Shown: in pieces, positions 1 to 6,409 of the stretch
Position numbering within the stretch: the first letter of the stretch is position 1
How the letters are laid out: each line of letters opens with the position of its first letter
NCBI GenBank assembly: GCA_902783235.1
Contig: CACZQG010000169.1
Coordinates: 1-10,979 of the forward strand
Reading direction: 5' to 3'
Origin: an uncultured Ruminococcus sp.
GTDB taxonomy: Bacteria; Bacillota; Clostridia; Oscillospirales; Ruminococcaceae
Length of the DNA: 10,979 bases
Made by a program: the position numbers and the translations under genes
Notes under the pieces: generated by a model
Told to the model about the DNA's origin: nothing
What the model saw: the letters and a program-made list of their open reading frames with translations, nothing else
Databases searched by the model: none

Positions 1-211
1 AGGCGGCGAGCTTGTTTACTCTACCTGCACTGTAAATGTCAAGGAAAATGGTGAAGTGGTGGATAAATTCCTGGAGGCGCATCCTGACTTTCAGGGGGTA
101 TCCTTCCTGGAAAATATGGGAGAGCCTTTCGGAAAGCCCTGTGTTACTTTGTTTCCTCAGCATTTCAATAATGATGGATTCTTTATCGCCAAGATAAAAA
201 GGATCAGATGA
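1..211 (+). CDS. rsmB: 16S rRNA m5C967 methyltransferase RsmB, C-terminal fragment
   Basis: This is the last 69 codons of a gene that begins before the window; the frame starts at base 2 and ends with TGA at 209-211. The fragment reads GGELVYSTCTV, then EN..VV..FL..HP, and ends TLFPQHFNNDGFFIAKIKR. In RNA m5C methyltransferases of the RsmB/Fmu family the Cys of the YSTC motif (motif VI) is the catalytic nucleophile, and the TLFP...DGFF(I/M)AK ending is typical of the family. The enzyme uses S-adenosylmethionine to methylate a cytosine of 16S rRNA in the cytoplasm. One base separates its stop from the rlmN start, so the two are co-transcribed. The N-terminal RNA-binding part and the SAM-binding motifs lie outside the window, so a related family member (RsmF type) cannot be fully excluded, but the ending and the rlmN neighbour favour RsmB. 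Confidence 0.88.
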   Translation, partial: GGELVYSTCTVNVKENGEVVDKFLEAHPDFQGVSFLENMGEPFGKPCVTLFPQHFNNDGFFIAKIKRIR

Positions 212-212
212 T

Positions 213-1256
213 ATGATAAAAAAGGATATTTTGTCCCTTGATATACAACAGCTGGAAATGGTTTTTGATGAGCTGTCCGAAAGAAAATTCAGAGCAAAGC
301 AGGTGTTTTCCTGGCTTCATCGCAAGAGAGTGTTTGATTTTAATGAAATGACCGATCTTTCAAAGGAGCTGCGGCAAAAGCTGAGTGATAATTTTACGGT
401 GCAGCTGCCTTTGGCTGAGAAAAAGCTTGTTTCCCGTAAGGACGGTACAATAAAATATCTTTTCAGACTGAATGACGGTATGTATGTTGAAACTGTTATG
501 ATGGAGTATGAATACGGCACCACTATCTGCCTGTCTACACAGGTGGGCTGTAAAATGGGATGCAGATTCTGTGCTTCCGCCATAGCAGGCTATGAAAGGG
601 ATCTGATGCCATCGGAGGTACTGGGGCAGATATATGCCGCAGAAAATGATTCGGGAAGGAAGATCTCGGGCATAGTACTTATGGGGATAGGTGAACCCCT
701 GGATAACTACCGGAATGTAATGAAGGCTATGGAGCTGATATCAAGCCCGGAGGGGACGGGACTTAGTCTTCGTCATGTTACTTTGTCTACCTGCGGTGTT
801 GTACCAAAGATATACGAACTGGCAGACAGAAGAACAGGCATTACACTGTCCATTTCCCTTCATTGTCCCGACAATGAGGGCAGAAGTGAAATAATGCCTA
901 TAAATCGTACATATAATGTTAATGAGCTTATAAGAGCAGCGGAATACTATGTAAGGACCACCGGAAGACGTGTGACCTTTGAGTATGCCGTTATAGATAA
1001 TGTGAATTCGGACAAGCAAAGTGCCGGAAGGCTGGCACAGCTTATAAAGGGTATCAACTGTCATGTGAACCTGATACCCGTAAATGCCGTAAAGGAGCGT
1101 GACTATCGCTCCAGCAGAAGATCGGCAGAGAGATTCCGGGAATATCTTGAAAGCATGAATATAAACGCTACCGTGAGAAGAACTCTGGGCAGCGATATTG
1201 AGGCAGCCTGCGGGCAGCTGAGACGTGAAAGAAAAGACGAAAGCAGAGGTGAATAG
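213..1256 (+). CDS. rlmN: Radical-SAM 23S rRNA (A2503-C2)/tRNA (A37-C2) methyltransferase RlmN
   Basis: The 347-residue protein has the usual length for RlmN. The radical-SAM cluster motif Cx3Cx2C is at C113, C117 and C120 (GCKMGCRFC). The preceding VETVMMEY...TICLSTQVGC block and LMGIGEPLDN at 156-165 are RlmN signatures. The near-terminal Cys C333 (AACGQL) matches the methyl-carrying Cys that RlmN uses in its ping-pong mechanism. The family adds a methyl group to C2 of adenosine in 23S rRNA and in some tRNAs, which tunes peptidyl-transferase fidelity. It is distinguished from the resistance paralogue Cfr by the clostridial RlmN motif set and by its place in a housekeeping operon. The ATG at 213 is one base after the rsmB stop, and the 3' end carries the ribosome binding site of the next gene. 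SLHCPD replaces the more common SLHAPN/D, a mild variation. Confidence 0.96.
   Translation: MIKKDILSLDIQQLEMVFDELSERKFRAKQVFSWLHRKRVFDFNEMTDLSKELRQKLSDNFTVQLPLAEKKLVSRKDGTIKYLFRLNDGMYVETVMMEYEYGTTICLSTQVGCKMGCRFCASAIAGYERDLMPSEVLGQIYAAENDSGRKISGIVLMGIGEPLDNYRNVMKAMELISSPEGTGLSLRHVTLSTCGVVPKIYELADRRTGITLSISLHCPDNEGRSEIMPINRTYNVNELIRAAEYYVRTTGRRVTFEYAVIDNVNSDKQSAGRLAQLIKGINCHVNLIPVNAVKERDYRSSRRSAERFREYLESMNINATVRRTLGSDIEAACGQLRRERKDESRGE
1245..1251 (+). promoter_or_regulatory. Ribosome binding site that places the phosphatase start at TTG 1258
   Basis: AGAGGTG lies six bases before TTG 1258, inside the last codons of rlmN. An upstream in-frame GTG at 1225 has no comparable purine-rich site and would overlap rlmN by 32 bases. 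A GTG at 1249 overlaps the site itself. The TTG start also gives the family-typical beginning (MRYVSATDIGLVREENQD). Confidence 0.7.
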
Positions 1257-1257
1257 A

Positions 1258-1983
1258 TTGAGATATGTAAGCGCAACAGACATCGGTCTTGTCAGGGAAG
1301 AAAATCAGGATATGGTGAGAGTGGATGATTTCTACGGCAGAGTGCTGGCTATTGTGTGTGACGGAATGGGCGGCGAGCGTGCAGGTCAGGATGCCAGCAG
1401 GATAGCTATACGTGAGTTTTTTAACCGATTTGCCGAGGGTCTGGAGCCAAACCTTGATACCATCGGTGTAAGGCAGCTTATGACAGCATCGGTCACGGCA
1501 GCTAATTCTGTGATATATACCACAGCACGAATGAACTACCGCAGCTTTGGCATGGGTACGACCCTTGTGGCGGCTTACATCGACGAGCGGTATATCTATG
1601 TGGTGAATATAGGAGACAGCAGAGCATACTACATGGATGATGAGGGGCTGCATCAGATAACCTCCGATCATACCTTTGTGAATATGCTGCTGCAGCAGGG
1701 AAAGATCGAACCCAGTGAGGTGAGAACACACCCAAAGCGAAATATGCTCACAAAGGCAGTGGGAGTGGAAAGAATGATAAAGCCGGACTTTTTCAGAATG
1801 AAACGAACCGAGCATTTTAATATTCTGCTTTGCTCGGATGGTCTTTCAGGCTATTGCACAGATGACGAGATATATGAGGTAATGAAAAACACCCCTATGG
1901 AAAATGTGTCCAGAGCTCTTATTGATCTGGCACTGAGCAAGGGCGGCAGAGATAATGTCACTATAGCGGTGGTCAGTGAATAG
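1258..1983 (+). CDS. prpC: PP2C-family (PPM) serine/threonine protein phosphatase, PrpC/Stp type
   Basis: Read from the TTG at 1258 the protein has 241 residues, normal for bacterial PrpC/Stp. PPM motifs occur in order: TDIGLVREENQD (7-18), VCDGMGG with the metal-binding D35-G36, GTTLVAAYI (100-108), NIGDSRAYY (117-125), ITSDHTFV (134-141), LCSDGLSGY with D194, and GGRDNVTIAVV with D232. These aspartates hold the two or three Mn2+/Mg2+ ions that activate water. The enzyme removes phosphate from Ser/Thr residues and is the usual antagonist of the PASTA kinase encoded next. No membrane segment is seen, so it is cytoplasmic. The start codon lies one base after the rlmN stop. The unusual points are the TTG start and the 293-nt space before the kinase gene, since these two genes usually touch or overlap. 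I am confident of the family; the symbol could equally be stp. Confidence 0.95.
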   Translation: MRYVSATDIGLVREENQDMVRVDDFYGRVLAIVCDGMGGERAGQDASRIAIREFFNRFAEGLEPNLDTIGVRQLMTASVTAANSVIYTTARMNYRSFGMGTTLVAAYIDERYIYVVNIGDSRAYYMDDEGLHQITSDHTFVNMLLQQGKIEPSEVRTHPKRNMLTKAVGVERMIKPDFFRMKRTEHFNILLCSDGLSGYCTDDEIYEVMKNTPMENVSRALIDLALSKGGRDNVTIAVVSE

Positions 1984-2276
1984 TATTATTGCTTCATCAA
2001 TTAAACATTGCCAAAAAGTCCAAGGCAGATAGAAAATTTGTCAGGGAAGAAAGCCGGCAGCATATCTCAGGGCTTTCCGGGGATCTTCCGATACAGAGAA
2101 ATTTTCTGTCCTGCCGGTATTATCGGCAAGGTTTAGTTGGGGGAGCAATATAAAGCGGTACTGTGCAAAGGAGCGTCTGAGGATGTATCTTATGCATGAT
2201 GGTCGGGTATTGCCCCGGTCATTTGAAATATACAGATCATACACAGAACAATACCAAACCGGAGCGTGGAGAATAA
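1984..2276 (+). other. 293-nt gap between phosphatase and kinase genes; no recognised gene, several repeats
   Basis: No RNA gene or recognised riboswitch is seen. One forward frame stays open from 2033 to the TAA at 2282-2284, 83 sense codons, but it has no ATG, GTG or TTG start before 2183 and matches nothing I know. Repeats include AGAAAATTT at 2031-2039 mirrored at 2099-2107, a small hairpin (TGCCG/CGGCA, 2112-2128), and GGTATTG at 2206-2212 mirrored by CAATACC at 2249-2255. I found no convincing -35/-10 pair. The nearest candidate, TTGTCA at 2038-2043 with CATATC 17 bases on, has a poor -10. There is no stem followed by a T-run, so transcription probably reads through. It may be a leader with regulatory RNA structure, a decayed gene or a degenerate repeat. 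Confidence 0.5.
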
Positions 2277-2284
2277 ATGGATAA
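2183..2284 (+). CDS. Possible 33-residue small ORF overlapping the kinase start
   Basis: The ATG at 2183 follows AAGGAG (2168-2173) by nine bases, a good ribosome binding site. It encodes 33 residues rich in Tyr and Arg, starting MYLMHDGRVLPRSF and ending TGAWRING. The TAA at 2282-2284 overlaps the kinase ATG at 2277 by eight bases, so translation of one could affect the other. There is no signal peptide or membrane segment and I recognise no family. The frame is open for another 50 codons upstream without a start, so it could also be the tail of a decayed gene or chance. The good ribosome binding site and the overlap are the only support. Confidence 0.2.
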   Translation: MYLMHDGRVLPRSFEIYRSYTEQYQTGAWRING

Positions 2285-4535
2285 AAACATAGGAAAAAAA
2301 CTTGACGGCCGATACGAGATAACCGAGCTTATCGGGGAAGGCGGTATGGCAGACGTTTACAAGGGCGTGGATGTCGTTGAAAACAAGGTTATTGCCATCA
2401 AGATACTCAAAAAGGAATTTGCGGAGAGCGAGGAGTTCCTGAGACGCTTCAGGAATGAATCCAAGGCTATCGCTGTACTTTCACACCCCAATATCGTAAA
2501 GATATATGATGTGGGATTCTCTGATAAGATACAGTATATCGTCATGGAGTATATAGATGGTATTACCTTGAAGGAATATATCGAGAATGAGCAGGTACTC
2601 AGCTGGAAGGATGCTGTACACTTTGTTGTGCAGATACTCCGTGCTCTTCAGCACGCTCATGAAAGAGGCATAGTACACCGTGATATAAAACCTCAGAACA
2701 TTATGATGTTCACTGACGGCACTATCAAGGTCATGGATTTCGGTATTGCAAAATTTGCCCGTGAGGAGGGCAAAACAGCTACCGATCAGGCTATAGGCAC
2801 GGTACACTATATAAGCCCGGAGCAGGCAAGGGGAGATATAACCGATGCCAAAAGCGATATATACTCTGTGGGTATAATGCTCTATGAGATGCTTACCGGT
2901 CAGAAGCCATTCGATACGGATAATCCTGTATCCATAGCGGTAATGCATATGCACAATATTGCTGAGCTGCCAAGGCATATCAATCCGGATATACCCATAC
3001 CCCTGGAGGAAATAATAGTCCATGCAATGGAGAAGGATCCCGGTGACCGTTATCAGACGGCAATGGATATGATCCGTGATATAGACAGATTCAAGGCTGA
3101 TCCCGATGTACGCTTCGGATATATCAACAGATCCGGGGAACAGGAAACAGACGGCAGGACCCAGTATTTTTCCACAGTAAATATGCCTGTACAGGAGCCG
3201 GTGAATGTATCTCAGCAGTCCTATGGAAATACAGGCGGCTATTCACGGCAGAATACGGGCAATACAGGCTATCGTCCTGCGGTAAATACAGGCGGCAGCA
3301 TCTATGATGAAACATATGATGAAGACTATACCGATTTTGATGCTGAGGAGGAGCCTCAGAAGAGATCACTGTTTGTCCCTATACTGTCAGCGGTTACGGT
3401 AGTGGTCATAATGGTTGCGGTATTCTTTATAGCAACTCTGGTAAAAGGAGTATTCTCCGGTGAAAAGAAAAACAACGCTTCGGAATTTGCAATGCCAAAT
3501 CTTGTGGGTATGGATTTCAACCAGGCGCTTGAAGCATACCCCAAGCTGGATATACAGGTAGAAGCTACAGAATTTTCTCAGCTGGAAAAGGATAAGATAT
3601 TTGAGCAGAATATACCCGAAGGTGACGGTGTTAAAAAGGGAGAGGTAGTCAAGGTAAAGGTAAGTCTTGGTTCAAAAACAGTAAAAGTACCAAATGTTAT
3701 CAATTATCACTATATCACCGCCGGCGAAGCGCTGAGAGCACAGGGGCTTGAAGTAGAGTTCCAGTATCAGGCAAACAGCGAATTCAAGGAGGAGATAGTG
3801 TTTGACACTGAGCCTGCCGCACTTGAAGAGGTGGTACCCGGTTCTACAGTACTTGTATATGTGAGCAAGGGCTCCAAGGCAAAAGAGATCAAGATGGAGG
3901 ACTTTGTAGGTAAAAACATCAAGGAAGCAAGAGTTCAGTGCGGTATCTGGGGCGTTGGTGTCAAGGTGGAAAAGAAGGACTCCGACAAGGAGGAAGGCAC
4001 TATCCTGAAGCAGAGCATTGATAAGGGTAAGGAAATAACTGCGGATCAGACTGTAGTCTTCACTGTAAGTACGGGTAAAGCACCGGAAGGAACTGTTGAT
4101 ATGGAATTCCACTTCCCTCAGAATTCAACAGGCCGTTATACTATCTCCGCTTATCAGAACGGTGTGGCAATATTTGAAAGCTTTACATTGTCAGCAGATT
4201 ACTCCAAGGATAATCTGGTATCTGTAAGAGGTAAGGGTACAAATGAGGAGATCAAGATGGTGCTGACTAATCTGAGCAATAATCTTACCTGTGAAATAGG
4301 AACATATTCCATGAACTTTGAGGAGGGTACGTTCAGCACCGTATCTGAGGATATAGGCAGAGCATTTGAAATAGTTGACGGCTATATAAGGAGCGAATCT
4401 CCCGAGCCGGAACAGACTGAACCCCCTGCTGCCCCTGAGCAGCCGAAGCAGGAAGAACCCCAGGAACAGCAGCCCGAGCCTGAACAGAATGCGGCGCAGG
4501 AGCAGGGCGGCAATGAGGAAGAAAACTTAGAATGA
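2277..4535 (+). CDS. prkC: Membrane Ser/Thr protein kinase with three PASTA domains, PrkC/StkP type
   Basis: The protein has 752 residues. The cytoplasmic Hanks-type kinase is at about 12-272: glycine loop GEGGMADVYKG (20-30), ATP-anchoring K42, catalytic loop HRDIKPQN (134-141, base D136), DFG at 154-156, an activation loop with T167, T169 and T175, and YISPEQARG. A Tyr/Gly/Asn-rich linker (about 310-355) leads to one membrane helix at about 366-389. Outside come three PASTA domains, about 404-465, 466-532 and 533-599, which in this family bind muropeptides or lipid II. Residues 601-703 form an extra domain I do not recognise, then a Pro/Glu/Gln tail (708-752). The kinase reports cell-wall state and controls growth, division or germination through Ser/Thr phosphorylation. 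The start ATG follows GGAG at 2268-2271; the stop overlaps rsgA (ATGA). The PP2C gene upstream is the likely partner. Confidence 0.96.
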   Translation: MDKNIGKKLDGRYEITELIGEGGMADVYKGVDVVENKVIAIKILKKEFAESEEFLRRFRNESKAIAVLSHPNIVKIYDVGFSDKIQYIVMEYIDGITLKEYIENEQVLSWKDAVHFVVQILRALQHAHERGIVHRDIKPQNIMMFTDGTIKVMDFGIAKFAREEGKTATDQAIGTVHYISPEQARGDITDAKSDIYSVGIMLYEMLTGQKPFDTDNPVSIAVMHMHNIAELPRHINPDIPIPLEEIIVHAMEKDPGDRYQTAMDMIRDIDRFKADPDVRFGYINRSGEQETDGRTQYFSTVNMPVQEPVNVSQQSYGNTGGYSRQNTGNTGYRPAVNTGGSIYDETYDEDYTDFDAEEEPQKRSLFVPILSAVTVVVIMVAVFFIATLVKGVFSGEKKNNASEFAMPNLVGMDFNQALEAYPKLDIQVEATEFSQLEKDKIFEQNIPEGDGVKKGEVVKVKVSLGSKTVKVPNVINYHYITAGEALRAQGLEVEFQYQANSEFKEEIVFDTEPAALEEVVPGSTVLVYVSKGSKAKEIKMEDFVGKNIKEARVQCGIWGVGVKVEKKDSDKEEGTILKQSIDKGKEITADQTVVFTVSTGKAPEGTVDMEFHFPQNSTGRYTISAYQNGVAIFESFTLSADYSKDNLVSVRGKGTNEEIKMVLTNLSNNLTCEIGTYSMNFEEGTFSTVSEDIGRAFEIVDGYIRSESPEPEQTEPPAAPEQPKQEEPQEQQPEPEQNAAQEQGGNEEENLE
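3228..3296 (+). repeat. Short degenerate NTG-type repeat in the kinase linker
   Basis: The 12-mer AATACAGGCGGC occurs exactly at 3228-3239 and 3285-3296, with related copies starting at 3252 (AATACGGGC) and 3261 (AATACAGGC). They encode the peptide units NTGG, NTGN, NTGY and NTGG in kinase residues 318-340. The stretch is disordered-looking and lies on the cytoplasmic side just before the membrane helix. Repeats of this kind tend to vary in copy number between strains. Confidence 0.55.
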
Positions 4536-5389
4536 ACGGTATCATAATAAGATCTATCGGAGGACTCTATTTTGTAGAGTCCTCTGAAAACATATACGAA
4601 TGCAAGGCAAGAGGTATATTTCGTAAGGATGGTATATCTCCTTCAGTAGGAGACAATGTGGAAATAAAGGATGGGGTGATCGAAAGTATATACCCCAGAA
4701 AAAACTATATTATAAGACCGCCTCTTGCAAATCTGGATCAGCTCATATTTATAGTTTCTGTGGCAGAGCCTGCACCGAATCTGCTGCTGCTTGATAAGTT
4801 CATAGCTGTAGCGGAATATCAGCACATTGAGCCGGTGATAGTCTTTACAAAGACAGATCTGGAGGACTGCCGCAGGTATACAAATATTTACAAAACAGCA
4901 GGCTTTCAGGTATATGAGGTGGATTATACCAGGGAGGATCCGGCAGCAGAGATAAGAGAACTGCTGAAAAATAAGATCAGTGCTTTTACAGGTAACAGCG
5001 GCGCAGGAAAGTCTACACTTCTGAATGAAGTCTGCGGCGATTTCCATATAACCACCGGAGAGGTCAGCCGAAAGCTTGGCAGAGGGCGGCATACCACACG
5101 TCACAGTGAGCTGTATAAGCTGCCCTTTGGGGGATATATAGCCGATACGCCGGGATTTTCCACCTTTGAGACAAATAAATATAATATTATAAGAAAAGAA
5201 GAGCTGGCGGACTGCTTCCGTGAATTTGAAAAGGCAGATGAGTGCAGATTCCGTGACTGCTCACACACAAAAGAAAAAGGCTGTGGTGTATTGCAGGCAG
5301 TGGAGGAGGGGATGATCCCTCAAAGCCGCCATCAAAGCTATTGCAGTATGTACGAGGAAGCGAAAAAGATAAAAGAATGGGAGCTTTAA
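4532..5389 (+). CDS. rsgA: Ribosome small-subunit maturation GTPase RsgA (YjeQ/YloQ)
   Basis: This is a 285-residue circularly permuted GTPase. An OB-fold N-terminal region (about 1-65) is followed by the GTPase motifs in the permuted order: G4 TKTD at 106-109, G1 GNSGAGKST at 154-162, the switch region TTGEVSRKLGRGRHTTRH (174-191) and G3 DTPG at 205-208. The C-terminal zinc site is C238, C243, H245 and C251. RsgA binds the 30S subunit late in assembly, checks the decoding centre, and leaves after GTP hydrolysis. Its ATG at 4532 overlaps the kinase TGA, so it is probably coupled to kinase translation. In Bacillus the homologue (YloQ/CpgA) sits at the same place and is reported to be a substrate of PrkC, which fits the linkage here. 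A 12-bp hairpin begins 26 bases after the start. Confidence 0.97.
   Translation: MNGIIIRSIGGLYFVESSENIYECKARGIFRKDGISPSVGDNVEIKDGVIESIYPRKNYIIRPPLANLDQLIFIVSVAEPAPNLLLLDKFIAVAEYQHIEPVIVFTKTDLEDCRRYTNIYKTAGFQVYEVDYTREDPAAEIRELLKNKISAFTGNSGAGKSTLLNEVCGDFHITTGEVSRKLGRGRHTTRHSELYKLPFGGYIADTPGFSTFETNKYNIIRKEELADCFREFEKADECRFRDCSHTKEKGCGVLQAVEEGMIPQSRHQSYCSMYEEAKKIKEWEL
4558..4586 (+). promoter_or_regulatory. Strong hairpin in the first codons of rsgA
   Basis: AGGACTCTA (4561-4569) and TAGAGTCCT (4575-4583) are exact complements around a TTTTG loop. G4560-C4584, a G-U at 4559/4585 and C4558-G4586 extend the stem to 12 pairs. No T-run follows, so it is not an intrinsic terminator. It encodes RsgA residues 9-19 and could affect early elongation, mRNA decay or processing. 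Confidence 0.5.
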
Positions 5390-5390
5390 A

Positions 5391-6020
5391 ATGGAGAAAA
5401 AGAGAAAAGCATATGTGTTCGCAGGCTCTCCTCAGGCAAAATGTAAAAAAATAAAGCCTGAAAGCGACAGCCTCATTGTCTGTGCAGACGGCGGCTATAC
5501 TCTGGCTAAAAAAAACGGATTGACTCCCCATGTAATGATAGGGGATTTTGACACCTATACCGCCGAACCGCCGAAGGGAGTAGAGGTTATAAGATACCCT
5601 GCGGAAAAGGACGACACAGATACTATGTTAGCTGTAAAGCTGTGTCTTGAACGGGGATGTAATGACATTACCATATGCGGCGGTATGGGAGCAAGACTGG
5701 ATCATACCTATGCTAATATACAGGTGCTGCGGTACATAATGAAAAAAGGAGCTATCGGCACTTTATATGATGATGACCAGTACGCAGTACTTCAGGGACC
5801 GGGCATCAGGGTGTATGACAGTATGGAGGGAAGGGTGTTTTCTGCCTTTGCATTTACCGAGGAGTGTACCGGGGTCAGCCTTAAAGGCTTTAAGTACCCA
5901 TTAAAGGATGGAATCATAAAAAGCAGCTTCCCCATAGGTATCAGTAACCGAATGATAGGACGTTCCGGGATAGTCACGGTTGACAGCGGCGTACTGCTTG
6001 TTATTATTGCCAAGGAATAA
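5391..6020 (+). CDS. thiN: Thiamine pyrophosphokinase (thiamine diphosphokinase)
   Basis: The 209-residue protein matches bacterial thiamine pyrophosphokinase in length and motifs: CADGG (31-35), GLTPHVMIGDFDT (43-55), YPAEKDDTDTMLAV (69-82) and GGMGARLDHTYANI (97-110). The acidic residues of GDFD and KDDTD bind Mg2+ and ATP in this family. The enzyme transfers pyrophosphate from ATP to thiamine to make thiamine pyrophosphate, so it uses imported or salvaged thiamine. It is cytoplasmic, with no signal or membrane segment. The ATG at 5391 lies one base after the rsgA stop and seven bases after GGGAG (5379-5383), so the gene is in the same operon. It is the last gene of the operon; the nearest terminator is at 6166-6200. 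In many Firmicutes rpe precedes thiN here, but it is missing in this window. Confidence 0.95.
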   Translation: MEKKRKAYVFAGSPQAKCKKIKPESDSLIVCADGGYTLAKKNGLTPHVMIGDFDTYTAEPPKGVEVIRYPAEKDDTDTMLAVKLCLERGCNDITICGGMGARLDHTYANIQVLRYIMKKGAIGTLYDDDQYAVLQGPGIRVYDSMEGRVFSAFAFTEECTGVSLKGFKYPLKDGIIKSSFPIGISNRMIGRSGIVTVDSGVLLVIIAKE

Positions 6021-6026
6021 TATGAA

Positions 6027-6114
6027 CGCCTTTTTGAAAAAAGGCTTAGCCAAAAACTTTTAGTTTCGATCATACTTCCACTGTAATTGCAGCCGAAAGC
6101 ACGAAGAGCCGCTG
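6027..6114. repeat. Left arm of an imperfect ~85-bp inverted repeat
   Basis: The arm begins six bases after thiN ends. Its complement lies at 6305-6389. Exact shared blocks (read on +) are AAAAACTTTTAGTTTCG, ATACTTCCACTGTAATTGC and AAGCACGAAGAGC; mismatches and three single-base gaps lie between them. The outer end is the palindrome GCCTTTTTGAAAAAAGGC (6028-6045 region). It holds no coding sequence. The long imperfect arms around about 190 bases suggest a MITE-like or other dispersed non-coding element; I saw no clear target-site duplication. Confidence 0.75.
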
Positions 6115-6165
6115 AAAGAGGGATTAGTAGTATAATTTGACTCAGGCTTAGTCTGATGTATACGC

Positions 6166-6200
6166 AAAAAATGTCAGCCAAAAAACGGCTGACATTTTTT
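6166..6200. terminator. Bidirectional intrinsic terminator between the convergent operons
   Basis: Six A's and TGTCAGCC (6166-6179) pair exactly with GGCTGACA and six T's (6187-6200) around a seven-base loop, AAAAAAC. The GC-containing 8-bp stem with a T-run on each strand would stop transcripts from thiN (+) and from the Rnf operon (-). It is the only clean terminator between the two gene sets. Confidence 0.88.
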
Positions 6201-6208
6201 AGTATATA

Positions 6209-6286
6209 GGCAATACCAAATCAAGATATGACGAAACAACTGCATATGACGTGCAAAGCTGTCAGGCGTTTTTGTGCGGTGCTGCC
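6209..6286. repeat. 78-nt segment bounded by short inverted ends, with an internal direct repeat
   Basis: GGCAATACC (6209-6217) and GGTGCTGCC (6278-6286) are inverted copies with 7 of 9 bases matching. Inside, ATATGACG occurs at 6226-6233 and again at 6244-6251, 18 bases apart. The segment holds no ORF. It lies between the terminator and the right arm of the larger inverted repeat, so it may be a second small repeat unit nested in the first. Confidence 0.35.
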
Positions 6287-6304
6287 TTTATTGTATTATC
6301 ATCT

Positions 6305-6389
6305 CAGCTGCTCTTCGTGCTTACAGCCGCAATTACAGTGGAAGTATAAGCGAAACTAAAAGTTTTTGCGGAGCTTTTTTCAAAAAGCG
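6305..6389. repeat. Right arm of the imperfect ~85-bp inverted repeat
   Basis: This is the reverse complement of 6027-6114 with scattered mismatches and three single-base gaps. The outer end, GCTTTTTTCAAAAAGC, is again a palindrome (6373-6388). The arm ends about 20 bases from the stop codon of the lipoprotein gene on the other strand, so the whole 6021-6409 interval is accounted for by repeat arms, terminator and the 78-nt segment, with no gene. Confidence 0.75.
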
Positions 6390-6409
6390 ACCCGAAAAGA
6401 GCTTTTGAT

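Noticed and set aside
1225..1257. GTG 1225 as phosphatase start
   Set aside because: No ribosome binding site before it, overlap with rlmN, and extra residues not typical of the family; TTG 1258 has AGAGGTG at good spacing.
741..1815. Long open frames antisense to rlmN and the phosphatase gene
   Set aside because: Both sense genes have complete family motifs; the antisense products have no recognisable domain and no ribosome binding site context.
2041..2244. 67-codon open frame on the - strand in the phosphatase-kinase gap
   Set aside because: No ribosome binding site or recognisable features, and its orientation is against the operon.
6137..6164. Promoter-like TTGACT and TATACG, 16 bases apart, just before the terminator
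   Set aside because: A transcript would begin in or next to the terminator stem and code for nothing; probably chance or part of the repeat.
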